Source: Hymenobacter perfusus (GTDB lineage Bacteria; Bacteroidota; Bacteroidia; Cytophagales; Hymenobacteraceae). Taken from it: a DNA stretch of 64,000 nucleotides. The position numbers and the translations under genes are program-made. Of this stretch, positions 41,666 through 50,223 are shown piece by piece (position 1 is the first letter of the stretch; each line of letters begins with the position of its first letter). Below the pieces are notes generated by a model. The model was not told the origin of the DNA and did no database searches. It saw nothing but the letters and a program-made list of their open reading frames with translations. The stretch covers positions 1,383,782 through 1,447,781 of the forward strand of contig NZ_RWIU01000001.1 in the NCBI RefSeq assembly GCF_003944765.1. The letters run 5' to 3'.

Positions 41666-42517
41666 ATGGAGATACTGAATACCGCCGCCGCGTTGCAAGC
41701 CCACACGGAAACCTGGCGTCGAGAAGGAAAACGCATTGGCCTGGTGCCTACCATGGGGGCCCTGCACGAAGGCCATTTGCAACTGGTACGCGCTGCAGCG
41801 CAGGAATGCGAGGTGGTGGTGGTCAGCATTTTTGTGAACCCAACGCAGTTCAATAACCCCGATGACTTCCGGCTGTATCCGCGCCTGCCCGAGGTGGATG
41901 CGGCATTGCTCGGCCCGGCAGGCTGCACGGCGCTGTTCCTGCCCTCAGTAGAGGAAATGTATCCGCAACCGGCAGTTCTGCGGTTTGATTTTGGCCCGCT
42001 GGAACGGGTGATGGAAGGGGAGCACCGGCCCGGCCACTTCAACGGGGTGGCTACGGTGGTCAGCAAGTTGTTTCACCTGAGCCGGCCGCACCGGGCGTAC
42101 TTTGGGCAGAAGGATTTCCAGCAGGTAGCGGTAGTGCGCCAACTGGTGCAGGATTTGTCGTTTGATCTGGAGTTGGTGGCGTATCCAACCATCCGGGAGA
42201 CGGACGGGCTGGCTATGTCCTCGCGTAACCGCCGGCTCGATGCCCCGGCCCGGGCAGTGGCTCCCCAGCTGTATCGGGCCTTGCAGCTGGCAGCCGAGTT
42301 AGTGCGGCAGGGTACGGTGCCACCTGCCGGAGTGCAGGCTGCCGCTGCCGACCTGCTGGCCCAGGAACCGTCCATCACCCTGGAGTACCTAGCCGTAGTG
42401 GATGCGCAAACTCTGCAGCCGCTGACGGAATGGCAGCCCAGCGACCCAGTGGCTCTGTGCCTAGCCGCTCATCTGGGCGGCGTCCGGCTCATTGATAATA
42501 TCGTGGTAAACGGATGA
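41666..42517 (+). CDS. panC: Pantothenate synthetase
   Basis: Joins pantoate and beta-alanine using ATP. Motifs: PTMGALHEGHLQLV (HIGH-like), FVNPTQFNNPDDF, YFGQKDFQQVAVVRQLV and ETDGLAMSSRNRRL (KMSKS-like region). 283 residues, normal. panD follows after about 120 bases, and coaX elsewhere in the window carries the pathway on to CoA. Confidence 0.96.
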   Translation: MEILNTAAALQAHTETWRREGKRIGLVPTMGALHEGHLQLVRAAAQECEVVVVSIFVNPTQFNNPDDFRLYPRLPEVDAALLGPAGCTALFLPSVEEMYPQPAVLRFDFGPLERVMEGEHRPGHFNGVATVVSKLFHLSRPHRAYFGQKDFQQVAVVRQLVQDLSFDLELVAYPTIRETDGLAMSSRNRRLDAPARAVAPQLYRALQLAAELVRQGTVPPAGVQAAAADLLAQEPSITLEYLAVVDAQTLQPLTEWQPSDPVALCLAAHLGGVRLIDNIVVNG

Positions 42518-42602
42518 ATGGACAGACGAATGAATGGAGAATATGGGTAGCGTAGTCTGGCCACTTGCTCAGCCATGCACCGGTCCATCCATTCGCCTTT
42601 CC

Positions 42603-42610
42603 TATCTTTG
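42603..42610 (+). promoter_or_regulatory. -7 promoter box of panD
   Basis: TATCTTTG, exact match, 31 bases before the panD ATG. It suggests that panD can be transcribed apart from panC. Confidence 0.65.
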
Positions 42611-42640
42611 CGGGCCAGAAATCACCCGTTTTTTCTTCTC

Positions 42641-42988
42641 ATGCATATCGAGGTTCTCAAGTCCAAAATTCACCGCGTGAAGGTTACGCAGGCGGAACTG
42701 CACTACGTGGGCAGTATCACCATTGACGAGGATCTGCTGGATGCGGCCAACATGGTGGAAAACGAGAAGGTCACCATTGTCAATATCAACAACGGGGAGC
42801 GGTTCGAAACCTACACGATTAAAGGCGAGCGTGGCTCGGGCATGATTTGCCTGAATGGGCCGGCCGCCCGCCGGGTAGCAGTCGGCGACATCGTCATCAT
42901 CATTTCCTACGCCCTGATTGACTTTGCCGAGGCAAAGGCCCACCAGCCTACCGTCATTTTTCCGGACCAGCACAACCGGGTAGCCTAA
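42641..42988 (+). CDS. panD: Aspartate 1-decarboxylase
   Basis: Pyruvoyl enzyme that makes beta-alanine for pantothenate. The proenzyme cleavage site is YVG24-S25ITID; self-cleavage yields the pyruvoyl group from Ser25. The 115-residue length and the [17 protein letters not shown] and [16 protein letters not shown] segments fit the family. ATG 42641 is chosen because the promoter box lies between it and the upstream in-frame start. Confidence 0.96.
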   Translation: MHIEVLKSKIHRVKVTQAELHYVGSITIDEDLLDAANMVENEKVTIVNINNGERFETYTIKGERGSGMICLNGPAARRVAVGDIVIIISYALIDFAEAKAHQPTVIFPDQHNRVA

Positions 42989-43088
42989 CCTGCTCCGGCC
43001 GCTGGAACCAAGCGTGAGGCTGGCTATTCTTACCGCAAGAGTAGCCGGCCTTTTACTTACCTGTGGGCTGCCCCCGAACGATTCCTCT

Positions 43089-44114
43089 ATGAAGCAACTC
43101 TTCAACGTTATCAAATACACGCTGCTGCTGGCCGTTTCGGGGCTGCTGATGTGGTATGCTTTGCAGGGCCAGAACCTGAGCCGCATCGGGGAGTACGTGC
43201 GCAGTGCCAACTATGCGTGGCTGCTGCTGACAATGGCCCTGTCGGTGCTGGGCTATTTCAGCCGGGCGTACCGCTGGAAAATGCAGATTGACCCCACCGG
43301 CCACAAGCCGGCGTACTGGGATGTGTACCACGCCATGATGGTTGGCTACCTTGCCAACATGGTGCTGCCGCGCATGGGTGAGGTAATCCGGTGTTCGGTA
43401 CTGCGGCGCACCAGTGGCGTACCGGTACAGGTGGCCCTAGGCACGGTGGTAACGGAGCGGGTAATTGATGTGTTGGTGCTGCTCGGGCTGCTGGGAACCA
43501 CGCTGCTGCTCGATTTTAACACATTCTGGTCGTTTGTGACTGATAAGGTATTAGGTGGCCGCTATGATGCGCTGGCCCGCAACCGTACCCCGCTGCTGCT
43601 GGCTTTGGGTATTGCGGTGGTGCTAGTGCTGGGGTTGGCTTACGCGGTGTTCCGCAACCTGGAGCGGCTGCGCCAGAACGCCCTGTTCAATAAAGCCATG
43701 AGCTTCGTGAAAGGAGTGTTGGCCGGGGCCTTCAGCATCCTGAAGCTGGAGCACAAGGGCACCTTTCTACTGCATACGTTCTTTACCTGGGCCGTGTATT
43801 ACCTCATGGATTACCTGGCTTTCTTTGCCTTCCCAGCCACCTACGACTTAGGCATGCGGGCGGCACTGGCGGTTCTCACGTTCGGGGCGTTTGGCATGGC
43901 CGCGCCGGTAGCGGGTGGTATCGGCCCGTTTCACGTAATGGTGCAGGGGATTCTGCTGGCGTATGGCGTGAGCAAAGAAGCTGGTATTGCCTATGCACTG
44001 GTAGTGCACGGCTCCCAAACACTGCTGGTCGTTGTGATGGGCGGCATCAGCTTTCTGGCCAGCATGATGAAATCGGGCAAAAAGGCGGTATTGCCAGAAG
44101 GAGTAGCCGCGTAA
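43089..44114 (+). CDS. Lysylphosphatidylglycerol synthase-type membrane protein (flippase-like)
   Basis: 341 residues with about eight hydrophobic helices. Typical family segments are GYFSRAYRWKMQ, YHAMMVGYLANMVLPRMGEV followed by RCSVLRR, and GGIGPFHVMVQGILLAYGVS. It matches the membrane domain of MprF/YbhN-type proteins and lacks a synthase domain. The likely role is lipid or polymer translocation, by family. It follows panD by 100 bases. Confidence 0.85.
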   Translation: MKQLFNVIKYTLLLAVSGLLMWYALQGQNLSRIGEYVRSANYAWLLLTMALSVLGYFSRAYRWKMQIDPTGHKPAYWDVYHAMMVGYLANMVLPRMGEVIRCSVLRRTSGVPVQVALGTVVTERVIDVLVLLGLLGTTLLLDFNTFWSFVTDKVLGGRYDALARNRTPLLLALGIAVVLVLGLAYAVFRNLERLRQNALFNKAMSFVKGVLAGAFSILKLEHKGTFLLHTFFTWAVYYLMDYLAFFAFPATYDLGMRAALAVLTFGAFGMAAPVAGGIGPFHVMVQGILLAYGVSKEAGIAYALVVHGSQTLLVVVMGGISFLASMMKSGKKAVLPEGVAA

Positions 44115-44183
44115 GCCGAGGTTTCCCCCGCGAGCAGCTTGGCCGCCAGATCCTGTTGGTTGAGCAGAAACAAATTGCGTTGC

Positions 44184-44678
44184 ATGATGTGGACGAAAGA
44201 TAAAATCCTGAGCCAGGCCGAGCTGCTGCCGGTGGTAGCAGGCTGGCAGGCGGCCGGCGAAAAGGTGGTGTTCACCAATGGCTGCTTCGATTTGCTACAC
44301 CTGGGCCATGTGGACTACCTCGAGAAGGCCCGGCATCTGGGTGACCGGCTGGTGGTGGGTCTGAATACAGACGCCTCGGTGAGCTGCCTCAAGCCCGGCC
44401 GCCCGCTTCAGGACGAAGTGTCACGGGCGCGGGTGCTGGCCTCACTTTTGTTTGTGGACGCGGTAGTGCTCTTTGGCGAGCAAACTCCGCTGACGTTGAT
44501 TGAAGCTGTCCGGCCCGACATTCTGGTGAAGGGCGACGATTATCAGCTCAGCGGAATTGTGGGCCACGAGGTAGTGTTACAGAACGGCGGGCAGGTGCTG
44601 ACCGTACCCCTGGTAGCCGGCTACAGCACTACCCGCATCGTCGAGCGTATTCTACAGAGTTCCCAGGGGCTCGTTTGA
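44184..44678 (+). CDS. rfaE2: D-glycero-beta-D-manno-heptose 1-phosphate adenylyltransferase
   Basis: Activates heptose for LPS core synthesis. The nucleotidyltransferase motif is TNGCFDLLHLGHVDYLEKA, and GLNTDASVSCLKPGRP plus VKGDDYQLSGIVGHEVV are typical of the HldE C-terminal domain. The kinase domain found in the fused enzyme is absent, so this is the stand-alone form. ATG 44184 (or 44187) is preferred; the upstream TTG at 44139 has no family counterpart. Confidence 0.92.
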   Translation: MMWTKDKILSQAELLPVVAGWQAAGEKVVFTNGCFDLLHLGHVDYLEKARHLGDRLVVGLNTDASVSCLKPGRPLQDEVSRARVLASLLFVDAVVLFGEQTPLTLIEAVRPDILVKGDDYQLSGIVGHEVVLQNGGQVLTVPLVAGYSTTRIVERILQSSQGLV

Positions 44679-44759
44679 GGAAAGAAGGTGGCCGTGAGGT
44701 ACCGGTAGTTGCTCAGGCGGGTTCCGGTTTCTTTCACCCCGAAATTTCCTTTTTCCAGT

Positions 44760-45452
44760 ATGATGCACCTGAATCCGGCCTACATCATTGTCTTGCTGAC
44801 GATGCTGGCCAGCTGGCTGATCCAGCGCCGTTTGCAAAGCAAGTTTGAGCAGTACTCCCGGGTAGGACTGAGCAACGGCCTGTCGGGCCGTCAGATTGCG
44901 GAGCTAATGCTGGCTGACCACGGCATCACCGATGTGCGTGTCATCAGCACCGAGGGCCGCCTGACCGACCACTACAACCCGGCCGACAAAACCGTGAACC
45001 TGAGCGAAACGGTGTATGAGGAGCGAAGTGCCGCTGCCGCCGCCGTAGCCGCCCACGAGTGCGGCCACGCCGTGCAACATGCCACCGCCTACAGCGCGCT
45101 GCAGTTCCGCTCGGCTATGGTGCCGGCCCTGAGCGCCGTGTCGAAGTTTATGCCGATTCTACTGTTTTTGGGCGTGATAATGCTGCGCACCACACCCTTG
45201 CCGCTCGGCATCGGCGTTGCGTTTTTTGCCCTGACCACGCTTTTCAGCTTCGTGACGCTGCCGGTGGAGTTTGATGCCTCCAAACGCGCGTTGGCCTGGA
45301 TGGATAAGCGCAACGTAGTAACCCCGCAGGAACACGTTATGGCCAAAGATGCCCTCTGGTGGGCCGCCATGACCTACGTGGTAGCGGCTCTGGGCTCCCT
45401 GGCTACCCTGTTCTATTACGCCACGCTACTCATGGGCCGCCGGCGCGACTAG
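44760..45452 (+). CDS. Zinc metallopeptidase, YugP-like (DUF2268-type membrane peptidase)
   Basis: 230-residue integral membrane protein. It carries the zinc motif AAHECGHAVQHAT, preceded by DHYNPADKTVNLSE, and three or four hydrophobic helices. The layout matches the YugP family of predicted membrane zinc peptidases. Substrate unknown. ATG 44760 is preferred over an upstream TTG. A terminator follows. Confidence 0.87.
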   Translation: MMHLNPAYIIVLLTMLASWLIQRRLQSKFEQYSRVGLSNGLSGRQIAELMLADHGITDVRVISTEGRLTDHYNPADKTVNLSETVYEERSAAAAAVAAHECGHAVQHATAYSALQFRSAMVPALSAVSKFMPILLFLGVIMLRTTPLPLGIGVAFFALTTLFSFVTLPVEFDASKRALAWMDKRNVVTPQEHVMAKDALWWAAMTYVVAALGSLATLFYYATLLMGRRRD

Positions 45453-45772
45453 TGATGATGCTTGCCCACCATTTGCACACCGCCACCCCGGCCGCCGGGG
45501 TGGCGGTGGTGCGTTGAGAGGACCCGGTTGTTGGAAATCTGCAAAACCGAACGGGCGTTAGGAAGCCGTAAACCGGGTCAGGCTACTTGCAGAAAGTACA
45601 TAGTTTGGTGCCCGAGAAACAAAAAAGCGCCTTTACACCTTATAAAGCCGACTTCACAGAAAAAATCTGTGCCGTCTGCTTAATCTGCAAAAGCTGTGCT
45701 TTAATTTTGACCTGCCAGCGAATTTACGCTTGGCCTTTGCAGACGAGTTTCCCACCCCACCCTTAGTACCCT
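45453..45772. other. Gene-free stretch before the acyl-CoA dehydrogenase gene
   Basis: It contains a strong hairpin (CACCGCCACCCC at 45478-45489 with GGGGTGGCGGTG at 45497-45508), then AT-rich repetitive sequence with words such as ATCTGTGCCGTCTGC and TAATCTGC, and a TAATTTTG box at 45712-45719, probably the -7 box of the next gene. No coding frame is convincing. Confidence 0.6.
45478..45508 (+). terminator. Hairpin after the zinc peptidase gene
   Basis: A 12-bp perfect stem CACCGCCACCCC / GGGGTGGCGGTG with a 7-base loop. No T-tract follows, so termination may be factor-assisted. Confidence 0.65.
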
Positions 45773-46912
45773 ATGGACTTTCAGCTCACCGAAGAACAAC
45801 TGGCCGTGCAGGCCGCCGCGCGCGACTTCGCGCAGAACGAACTGTGGGCCGGCGTAATTGAGCGCGACGAACACCAGAAGTTTCCTGCCGAGCAGATCAA
45901 GAAGATGGGCGAGCTGGGCTTCATGGGCATGATGGTAAGCCCCGAATACGGCGGCGGCGGCATGGATACCGTGAGCTACGTGCTGGCCATGGAGGAAATC
46001 AGCAAGGTGGACGCGTCTTGCTCCGTTATCATGTCGGTGAACAACTCGCTGGTGTGCTGGGGCCTGGAGAAGTACGGCACTGAGGAGCAGAAGCGTAAGT
46101 ACCTGCCCCGCCTGACCTCCGGCGAAATTATCGGCGCCTTCGCCCTGTCAGAGCCCGAGGCCGGTTCGGACGCCACCAGCCAGCGCACCACCGCCGAGGA
46201 TAAAGGCGACTATTACCTGCTCAACGGCACCAAAAACTGGATTACCAACGGCACCACGGCTTCCGTGTACTTGGTAATTGCCCAGACCAACCCCGAACTG
46301 AAGCACCGCGGCATCAACGTGCTGATTGTGGAGAAGGGCATGGAAGGTTTTCAGACGGCTCCTAAAGAAAACAAGCTCGGCATTCGTGGCTCCGACACCT
46401 GCTCATTGCTGTTCACCGATGTGAAAGTGCCCAAGGAAAACCGCATCGGCGAGGACGGCTTTGGCTTCAAGTTCGCCATGCAGGTGCTGGCCGGTGGCCG
46501 CATTGGCATTGCCGCGCAGGCGCTGGGCATTGCCTCGGGTGCTTACGAGTTGAGCCTGAAGTACTCGAAGGAGCGCAAGGCGTTCGGCGTGCCGATTTCG
46601 CAGCACCAGGCCATCCAGTTCAAGCTGGCCGACATGGCTACCAACATCGACGCCGCGCGGCTCCTGTGTCTGCAGTCGGCCCACGATAAGGATGCGCACC
46701 AAGATTATGCTAAGTCGGGCGCTATGGCCAAGCTGTTCGCTTCGAAGGTAGCCATGGATACGGCCGTAGAGGCGGTGCAAATCCACGGCGGCTACGGTTT
46801 CGTGAAGGAGTATCACGTGGAGCGCATGATGCGCGACGCCAAAATCACCCAGATTTACGAGGGAACTTCCGAGATTCAGAAAATTGTAATCTCGCGGGAA
46901 ATTCTGAAGTAA
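45773..46912 (+). CDS. Acyl-CoA dehydrogenase
   Basis: FAD enzyme that introduces the 2,3-double bond in acyl-CoA. The family signatures are GAFALSEPEAGSDATSQRTT, GGRIGIAAQALGIASGAYEL and VQIHGGYGFVKEYHVERMMR. The catalytic base is Glu363 in IYEGTSEIQ. The 379-residue length matches short-chain/butyryl-type enzymes, and the tail REILK is typical. It has its own promoter box and terminator. Chain-length preference cannot be fixed. Confidence 0.94.
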   Translation: MDFQLTEEQLAVQAAARDFAQNELWAGVIERDEHQKFPAEQIKKMGELGFMGMMVSPEYGGGGMDTVSYVLAMEEISKVDASCSVIMSVNNSLVCWGLEKYGTEEQKRKYLPRLTSGEIIGAFALSEPEAGSDATSQRTTAEDKGDYYLLNGTKNWITNGTTASVYLVIAQTNPELKHRGINVLIVEKGMEGFQTAPKENKLGIRGSDTCSLLFTDVKVPKENRIGEDGFGFKFAMQVLAGGRIGIAAQALGIASGAYELSLKYSKERKAFGVPISQHQAIQFKLADMATNIDAARLLCLQSAHDKDAHQDYAKSGAMAKLFASKVAMDTAVEAVQIHGGYGFVKEYHVERMMRDAKITQIYEGTSEIQKIVISREILK

Positions 46913-46945
46913 CAGGCAAATAGCCTAAAAGTCAGACGTATTGCA

Positions 46946-46982
46946 CAAAACCCAGTCATTAATTGACTGGGTTTTGTGTTTG
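46946..46982 (+). terminator. Terminator of the acyl-CoA dehydrogenase gene
   Basis: CAAAACCCAGTCA / TGACTGGGTTTTG, a perfect 13-bp stem with a 5-base loop and T-rich tail. Confidence 0.88.
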
Positions 46983-47070
46983 TGTGAATTTTTATATGTT
47001 ATTTTGCATTAGATAAGTCCGGGGTGCTATTTCCCGACCACACCTGCCCAACCCCAAACGCCCGCCAAAG

Positions 47071-47994
47071 ATGGAAGATTATAATAAAGTGATAGAGTCG
47101 CTGGGTGTCCGTTACATCAAAGCGAAAAACCTGGTGCTGCAGCAGCCCTTTACGGTGCGCAACTCCTATGACGTTGGTAATAACCTGATTCTGCTGCATA
47201 AAGGCCGTTTATCCTTCGGCGAGGAGGAACAGCTAGTCGAAGAGGGCGAGATGCTGTTCATTCCTGGCGGCCGGGCCACCAAAGTGACCTACGGCGAGCC
47301 TTCCAGCAAGAGCATCACCAACGACGACCTGATTACCAACAAGGATAAATTCTTCCACTCCAATTCCGACCTCGACCTGATCGGTGACGCGGAGGAAAGC
47401 CATTCCTTCGTAAGCTTCGAGGCCAAGGTGTTCGACTCGGTGAACTTCTTCGCCTCGCTCGACGTGCCGGCCTTTCTGATTACTGGTAACTCCAAGCTGG
47501 CGAATTTGGTGATTAAGGTAGTGGAGGAAAGCCTGCAGGAACTGCCCGGCCGCGAGCGGCTGATTACGATTTACACCGAGAATATCGTGGTGGAAATCGT
47601 GCGCTACATCCTGAAAAACAAGATGTTCGTGGAGCAGCTGGCTACCAACAGCACGTACTTCAAGGACCCGCGTCTCATTGATCTGTTCAACTATATAAAG
47701 GAGAACATCGGCGGCGACCTGTCGAACAAGGTGCTGTCGGGCGTCGCCAACGTGAGCGAGGACTACGTGGGCCAGTACTTCAAGATGCTCACCGGCATCA
47801 ACCCGCAGGACTACATCGAGTACCAACGGATGGAGCGCGCCGTGTTCCTGTTGCGCACCACCAAGAAGAGCATCCGCGACATTGGCAAAGAGGTGGGCTA
47901 CAAGGACACCGCCTACTTCTGCCGCCGCTTCAAGATGATGTTCGGAATTCCGGCCGGCAAAATGCGCCGCCGCGAATCAGCTATGAACATCTAA
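47071..47994 (+). CDS. AraC-family transcriptional regulator
   Basis: 307 residues. The N-terminal half is a cupin-like sensor (ILLHKGRLSFGEEEQLVEEG followed by EMLFIPGG). The C-terminal half has the AraC double HTH: NVSEDYVGQYFKMLTGINPQ, then KSIRDIGKEVGYKDTAYFCR and RFKMMFGIPAGKMR. Ligand and targets unknown. TTATTTTGC at 46998-47006 is a near -7 box, the same as before the PpiD-type gene. Its stop codon touches the left arm of a long inverted repeat. Confidence 0.92.
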   Translation: MEDYNKVIESLGVRYIKAKNLVLQQPFTVRNSYDVGNNLILLHKGRLSFGEEEQLVEEGEMLFIPGGRATKVTYGEPSSKSITNDDLITNKDKFFHSNSDLDLIGDAEESHSFVSFEAKVFDSVNFFASLDVPAFLITGNSKLANLVIKVVEESLQELPGRERLITIYTENIVVEIVRYILKNKMFVEQLATNSTYFKDPRLIDLFNYIKENIGGDLSNKVLSGVANVSEDYVGQYFKMLTGINPQDYIEYQRMERAVFLLRTTKKSIRDIGKEVGYKDTAYFCRRFKMMFGIPAGKMRRRESAMNI

Positions 47995-48201
47995 GACCAC
48001 TGATTACGCGGATTCCTCGCGGATTTCACGAATTTTGCGGACGGTTCGCTTTTCGGATTTCAACAAAAAAGGCTTGCTATGTAGCAAGCCTTTTTTGTAT
48101 TGTATTCTACCCCTGTGCAGCGCCCATTGCCGGGGTATCCCGTAGGGCAACTGTCTATATAATCTGTGAAATCCGCGAGGAATTCGTGTAATCAGTGGTC
48201 T
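47994..48201. repeat. Long inverted repeat with 36-bp arms
   Basis: The left arm 47994-48029 (starting AGACCACTGATTAC) and right arm 48166-48201 are reverse complements with 2 mismatches of 36. The 136 bases between hold a perfect bidirectional terminator. The right arm is translated as the C-terminal tail of the GGGP synthase gene. Confidence 0.88.
48063..48098. terminator. Bidirectional terminator
   Basis: ACAAAAAAGGCTTGCTA / TAGCAAGCCTTTTTTGT, a perfect 17-bp stem with a 2-base gap, between the convergent AraC-type and GGGP synthase genes. Confidence 0.92.
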
Positions 48202-48949
48202 GGTTGAAGTGCTGAACGGTGCGGGACATATCAGCCAGGAAGCTAGGGTCCTTCTCAATCTGGTTGCCGATGACGATAACGTCGGCACCTGCCTGGAGGG
48301 CAGTTTGGGCTTTTTCGATGGTGTTGATGCCGCCGCCCACTATCAGCGGTACGTCCACGGCCTGGCGTACCGCCCGGATCATGGCCGGAGACACAGGATA
48401 TAGGGCCCCGCTGCCGCCATCAAGATACATGAGGCGCAAGCCCAGCTGCTCACCGGCCATAGCGGTGCAGGCGGCAATGCCGGGCTTGTCGTGGGGCAGG
48501 GGCGTAGTACCGCTGATGTAGCTGGCAGTAGTCTGCCGGCCGGTATCTACTAGCATGTAGCCGGTGGGCAGAATCTGCAGGTTACTCTGGCGCAGCAGCG
48601 GCGCGGCAATAACGTGCTGCCCAATCAGGAAGTCGGGGTTGCGGCCCGAAATTAAGGACAGCAGCAGAATACCGTCGGCCTGGTCGTCGAGATGCAGGCT
48701 GTGGCTGGGAAACAGCAGCACCGGCACCGCTGAGTGGCTCTTGATAAAACGAATGAGGGCAGCCTGGCGCGACGTGAGCACCAAGCTGCCTCCCATAAAA
48801 AAGTACTCTACTGCGTGTTGTTCACTCAGCGCAAGCAACTGCCGACAACCATCTTCGTCCAGATTATCGGGGTCGAGCAGTACAGCCAGAGACTTCTGGC
48901 CGCGGGCGCGGCGGTTGCTTAGCGTATCATGCAGGCTGGTGAGGCGCAT
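48155..48949 (-). CDS. Geranylgeranylglyceryl/heptaprenylglyceryl phosphate synthase family protein
   Basis: 264 residues from the ATG at 48949. TIM-barrel prenyltransferase that links a polyprenyl chain to glycerol 1-phosphate. Motifs: LAVLLDPDNLD, EYFFMGGSLVLTS, LYLDGGSGA-like LMYLDGGSGALYPVS, and LIVGGGINTIEKAQTALQAG. The family is known from archaea (GGGP synthase) and from bacteria (PcrB). The last ~12 residues (TTDYTNSSRIS and following) are encoded by an inverted-repeat arm. Its start overlaps the upstream gene by 23 bases. Confidence 0.9.
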   Translation of the reverse strand: MRLTSLHDTLSNRRARGQKSLAVLLDPDNLDEDGCRQLLALSEQHAVEYFFMGGSLVLTSRQAALIRFIKSHSAVPVLLFPSHSLHLDDQADGILLLSLISGRNPDFLIGQHVIAAPLLRQSNLQILPTGYMLVDTGRQTTASYISGTTPLPHDKPGIAACTAMAGEQLGLRLMYLDGGSGALYPVSPAMIRAVRQAVDVPLIVGGGINTIEKAQTALQAGADVIVIGNQIEKDPSFLADMSRTVQHFNQTTDYTNSSRISQII

Positions 48950-49685
48950 CCGCGTCGTCGTGGTGATAAGTAAACTCGATATCCTTGGTTTCGGGCTCCG
49001 CGTGGGCGGCACCAGAAGATGCAAGGTCGGTATTTTTAAGCATTGGCAAATATTCGCCAGCCTTCTTTGCCACGTAGGCCATCAGCACAGCCGAAGCTTG
49101 TGCTACCAACACCTTGCCAGTGTCTGATTGCAGAAACGACTTTACGGCCGACGCCAGAATAGACGATGCCTCCGAAGTAGGTGGTTGCGGCTCGGCGCGG
49201 TAGGCCGTAGCCGCGAGGGCCGAGGAGCCAGTTACGGCCGAAGTTGGCTGAAACGGGTCGGCGTCGGTGTGGTACACGTCGGGGGCAATATCGGCACGCT
49301 CCGAAGCTGGCGCGGTGTGGGTGCGGCCTCGGTCAAACTGATGGTGGCCCGAGCCGAAGCCCAGGTCATCGGCCACGGCCGTATCCACAGCCGTAGCAGC
49401 CAGTGTCGTAGCAGCCAGCGGCCGACGTGGACGCGGGGCTTTCAGCCGATGCCGGTCGTACTCGTCGGCGTGAGCCAGCTGTTTCTTGCTTTTGCCCCCA
49501 AACGCCTTACTCAGCAGCCAGATGCCGCCCAGCACGCCAGCCCCAATGGCCACGTACTTGCTCACCTCCTGGGTTTTGGCTTTGATTTCTTCCACGTCGC
49601 CGATAAGGGCGCGCTCATATTCCTGCTTCTGGCGTTCCAGAAACTCTTTTTCGTCTTCGAACAAGGGATTGTGCAGATCGGCCAT
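48927..49685 (-). CDS. Hypothetical protein with amphipathic helix and low-complexity middle
   Basis: 252 residues. The N-terminal 60 residues are helical and charged, with a hydrophobic stretch (YVAIGAGVLGGIWLLSKAFG) that may be a membrane segment. Residues about 70-170 are Ala/Asp/His/Pro-rich and probably disordered; a second hydrophobic helix lies at about 195-212 (KVLVAQASAVLMAYVAKKAG). It is sandwiched between a holin-like gene and the GGGP synthase gene, which suggests a membrane role. No family recognised. Confidence 0.72.
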   Translation of the reverse strand: MADLHNPLFEDEKEFLERQKQEYERALIGDVEEIKAKTQEVSKYVAIGAGVLGGIWLLSKAFGGKSKKQLAHADEYDRHRLKAPRPRRPLAATTLAATAVDTAVADDLGFGSGHHQFDRGRTHTAPASERADIAPDVYHTDADPFQPTSAVTGSSALAATAYRAEPQPPTSEASSILASAVKSFLQSDTGKVLVAQASAVLMAYVAKKAGEYLPMLKNTDLASSGAAHAEPETKDIEFTYHHDDADAPHQPA

Positions 49686-49692
49686 CGGTGGA

Positions 49693-50079
49693 TTAGGCTT
49701 GACGTTTGTCGGATTTGTAGATGGTATTGTTCAGCATTTTGTCGGCCAGGCCCTGGAAGAGTTTTTTATCTACCCCAACCAAGAAAATAACCAGCAGCAG
49801 CAGGTAAAACGCTGCTACAATACCGAAACCCCAATACGGGCTGTCCAGCACGTCGTTGAGCAACAGAGCCACGAACAGGTTCAGAAACACGAAGAACAGC
49901 AGCCCGATCAGGGCCAGCGTAACGCCGTGCACGGTGCCCACGAAGGCCGATTTGACTTTTTCCTGGGCTTCCAGCCGCACTAAGTCAATGCGCGTATCGA
50001 GGTAGCCCATCAGGTTTCCCATCAGGTTATCGGTGCGGGGCGTTTTGGAAGCGTCTTCTTCGGTGGAGAACAGACCCAT
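49693..50079 (-). CDS. Phage-holin-superfamily (PF07332-like) membrane protein
   Basis: 128 residues from the ATG at 50079. A charged N-terminus (NLMGYLDTRIDLVRLEAQEK) is followed by two hydrophobic helices (VTLALIGLLFFVFLNLFVAL; WGFGIVAAFYLLLLVIFLVG). The pattern is that of the small membrane proteins called phage holin family, which occur widely outside phages. No lysis genes are near, so a phage role is unlikely. It lies 7 bases upstream of the next gene in the same operon. Confidence 0.8.
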   Translation of the reverse strand: MGLFSTEEDASKTPRTDNLMGNLMGYLDTRIDLVRLEAQEKVKSAFVGTVHGVTLALIGLLFFVFLNLFVALLLNDVLDSPYWGFGIVAAFYLLLLVIFLVGVDKKLFQGLADKMLNNTIYKSDKRQA

Positions 50080-50223
50080 GGGGAGAATATTTGCGGGGAA
50101 CAATGTTACAGGATGGCGGCGCGGAATCCGAGCGGGCAGCTGGTTTCACGGTAGCCCCCTCATACGGAAAAGGCAGCTGCGTGTCTGAAAATTGCGTTAC
50201 TTTTACTATACACGGTCTTTGCG

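Noticed and set aside
49693..50079. Remnant prophage suggested by the holin-like gene
   Set aside because: No endolysin, integrase, capsid or tail gene lies near; the family occurs widely as chromosomal membrane proteins.
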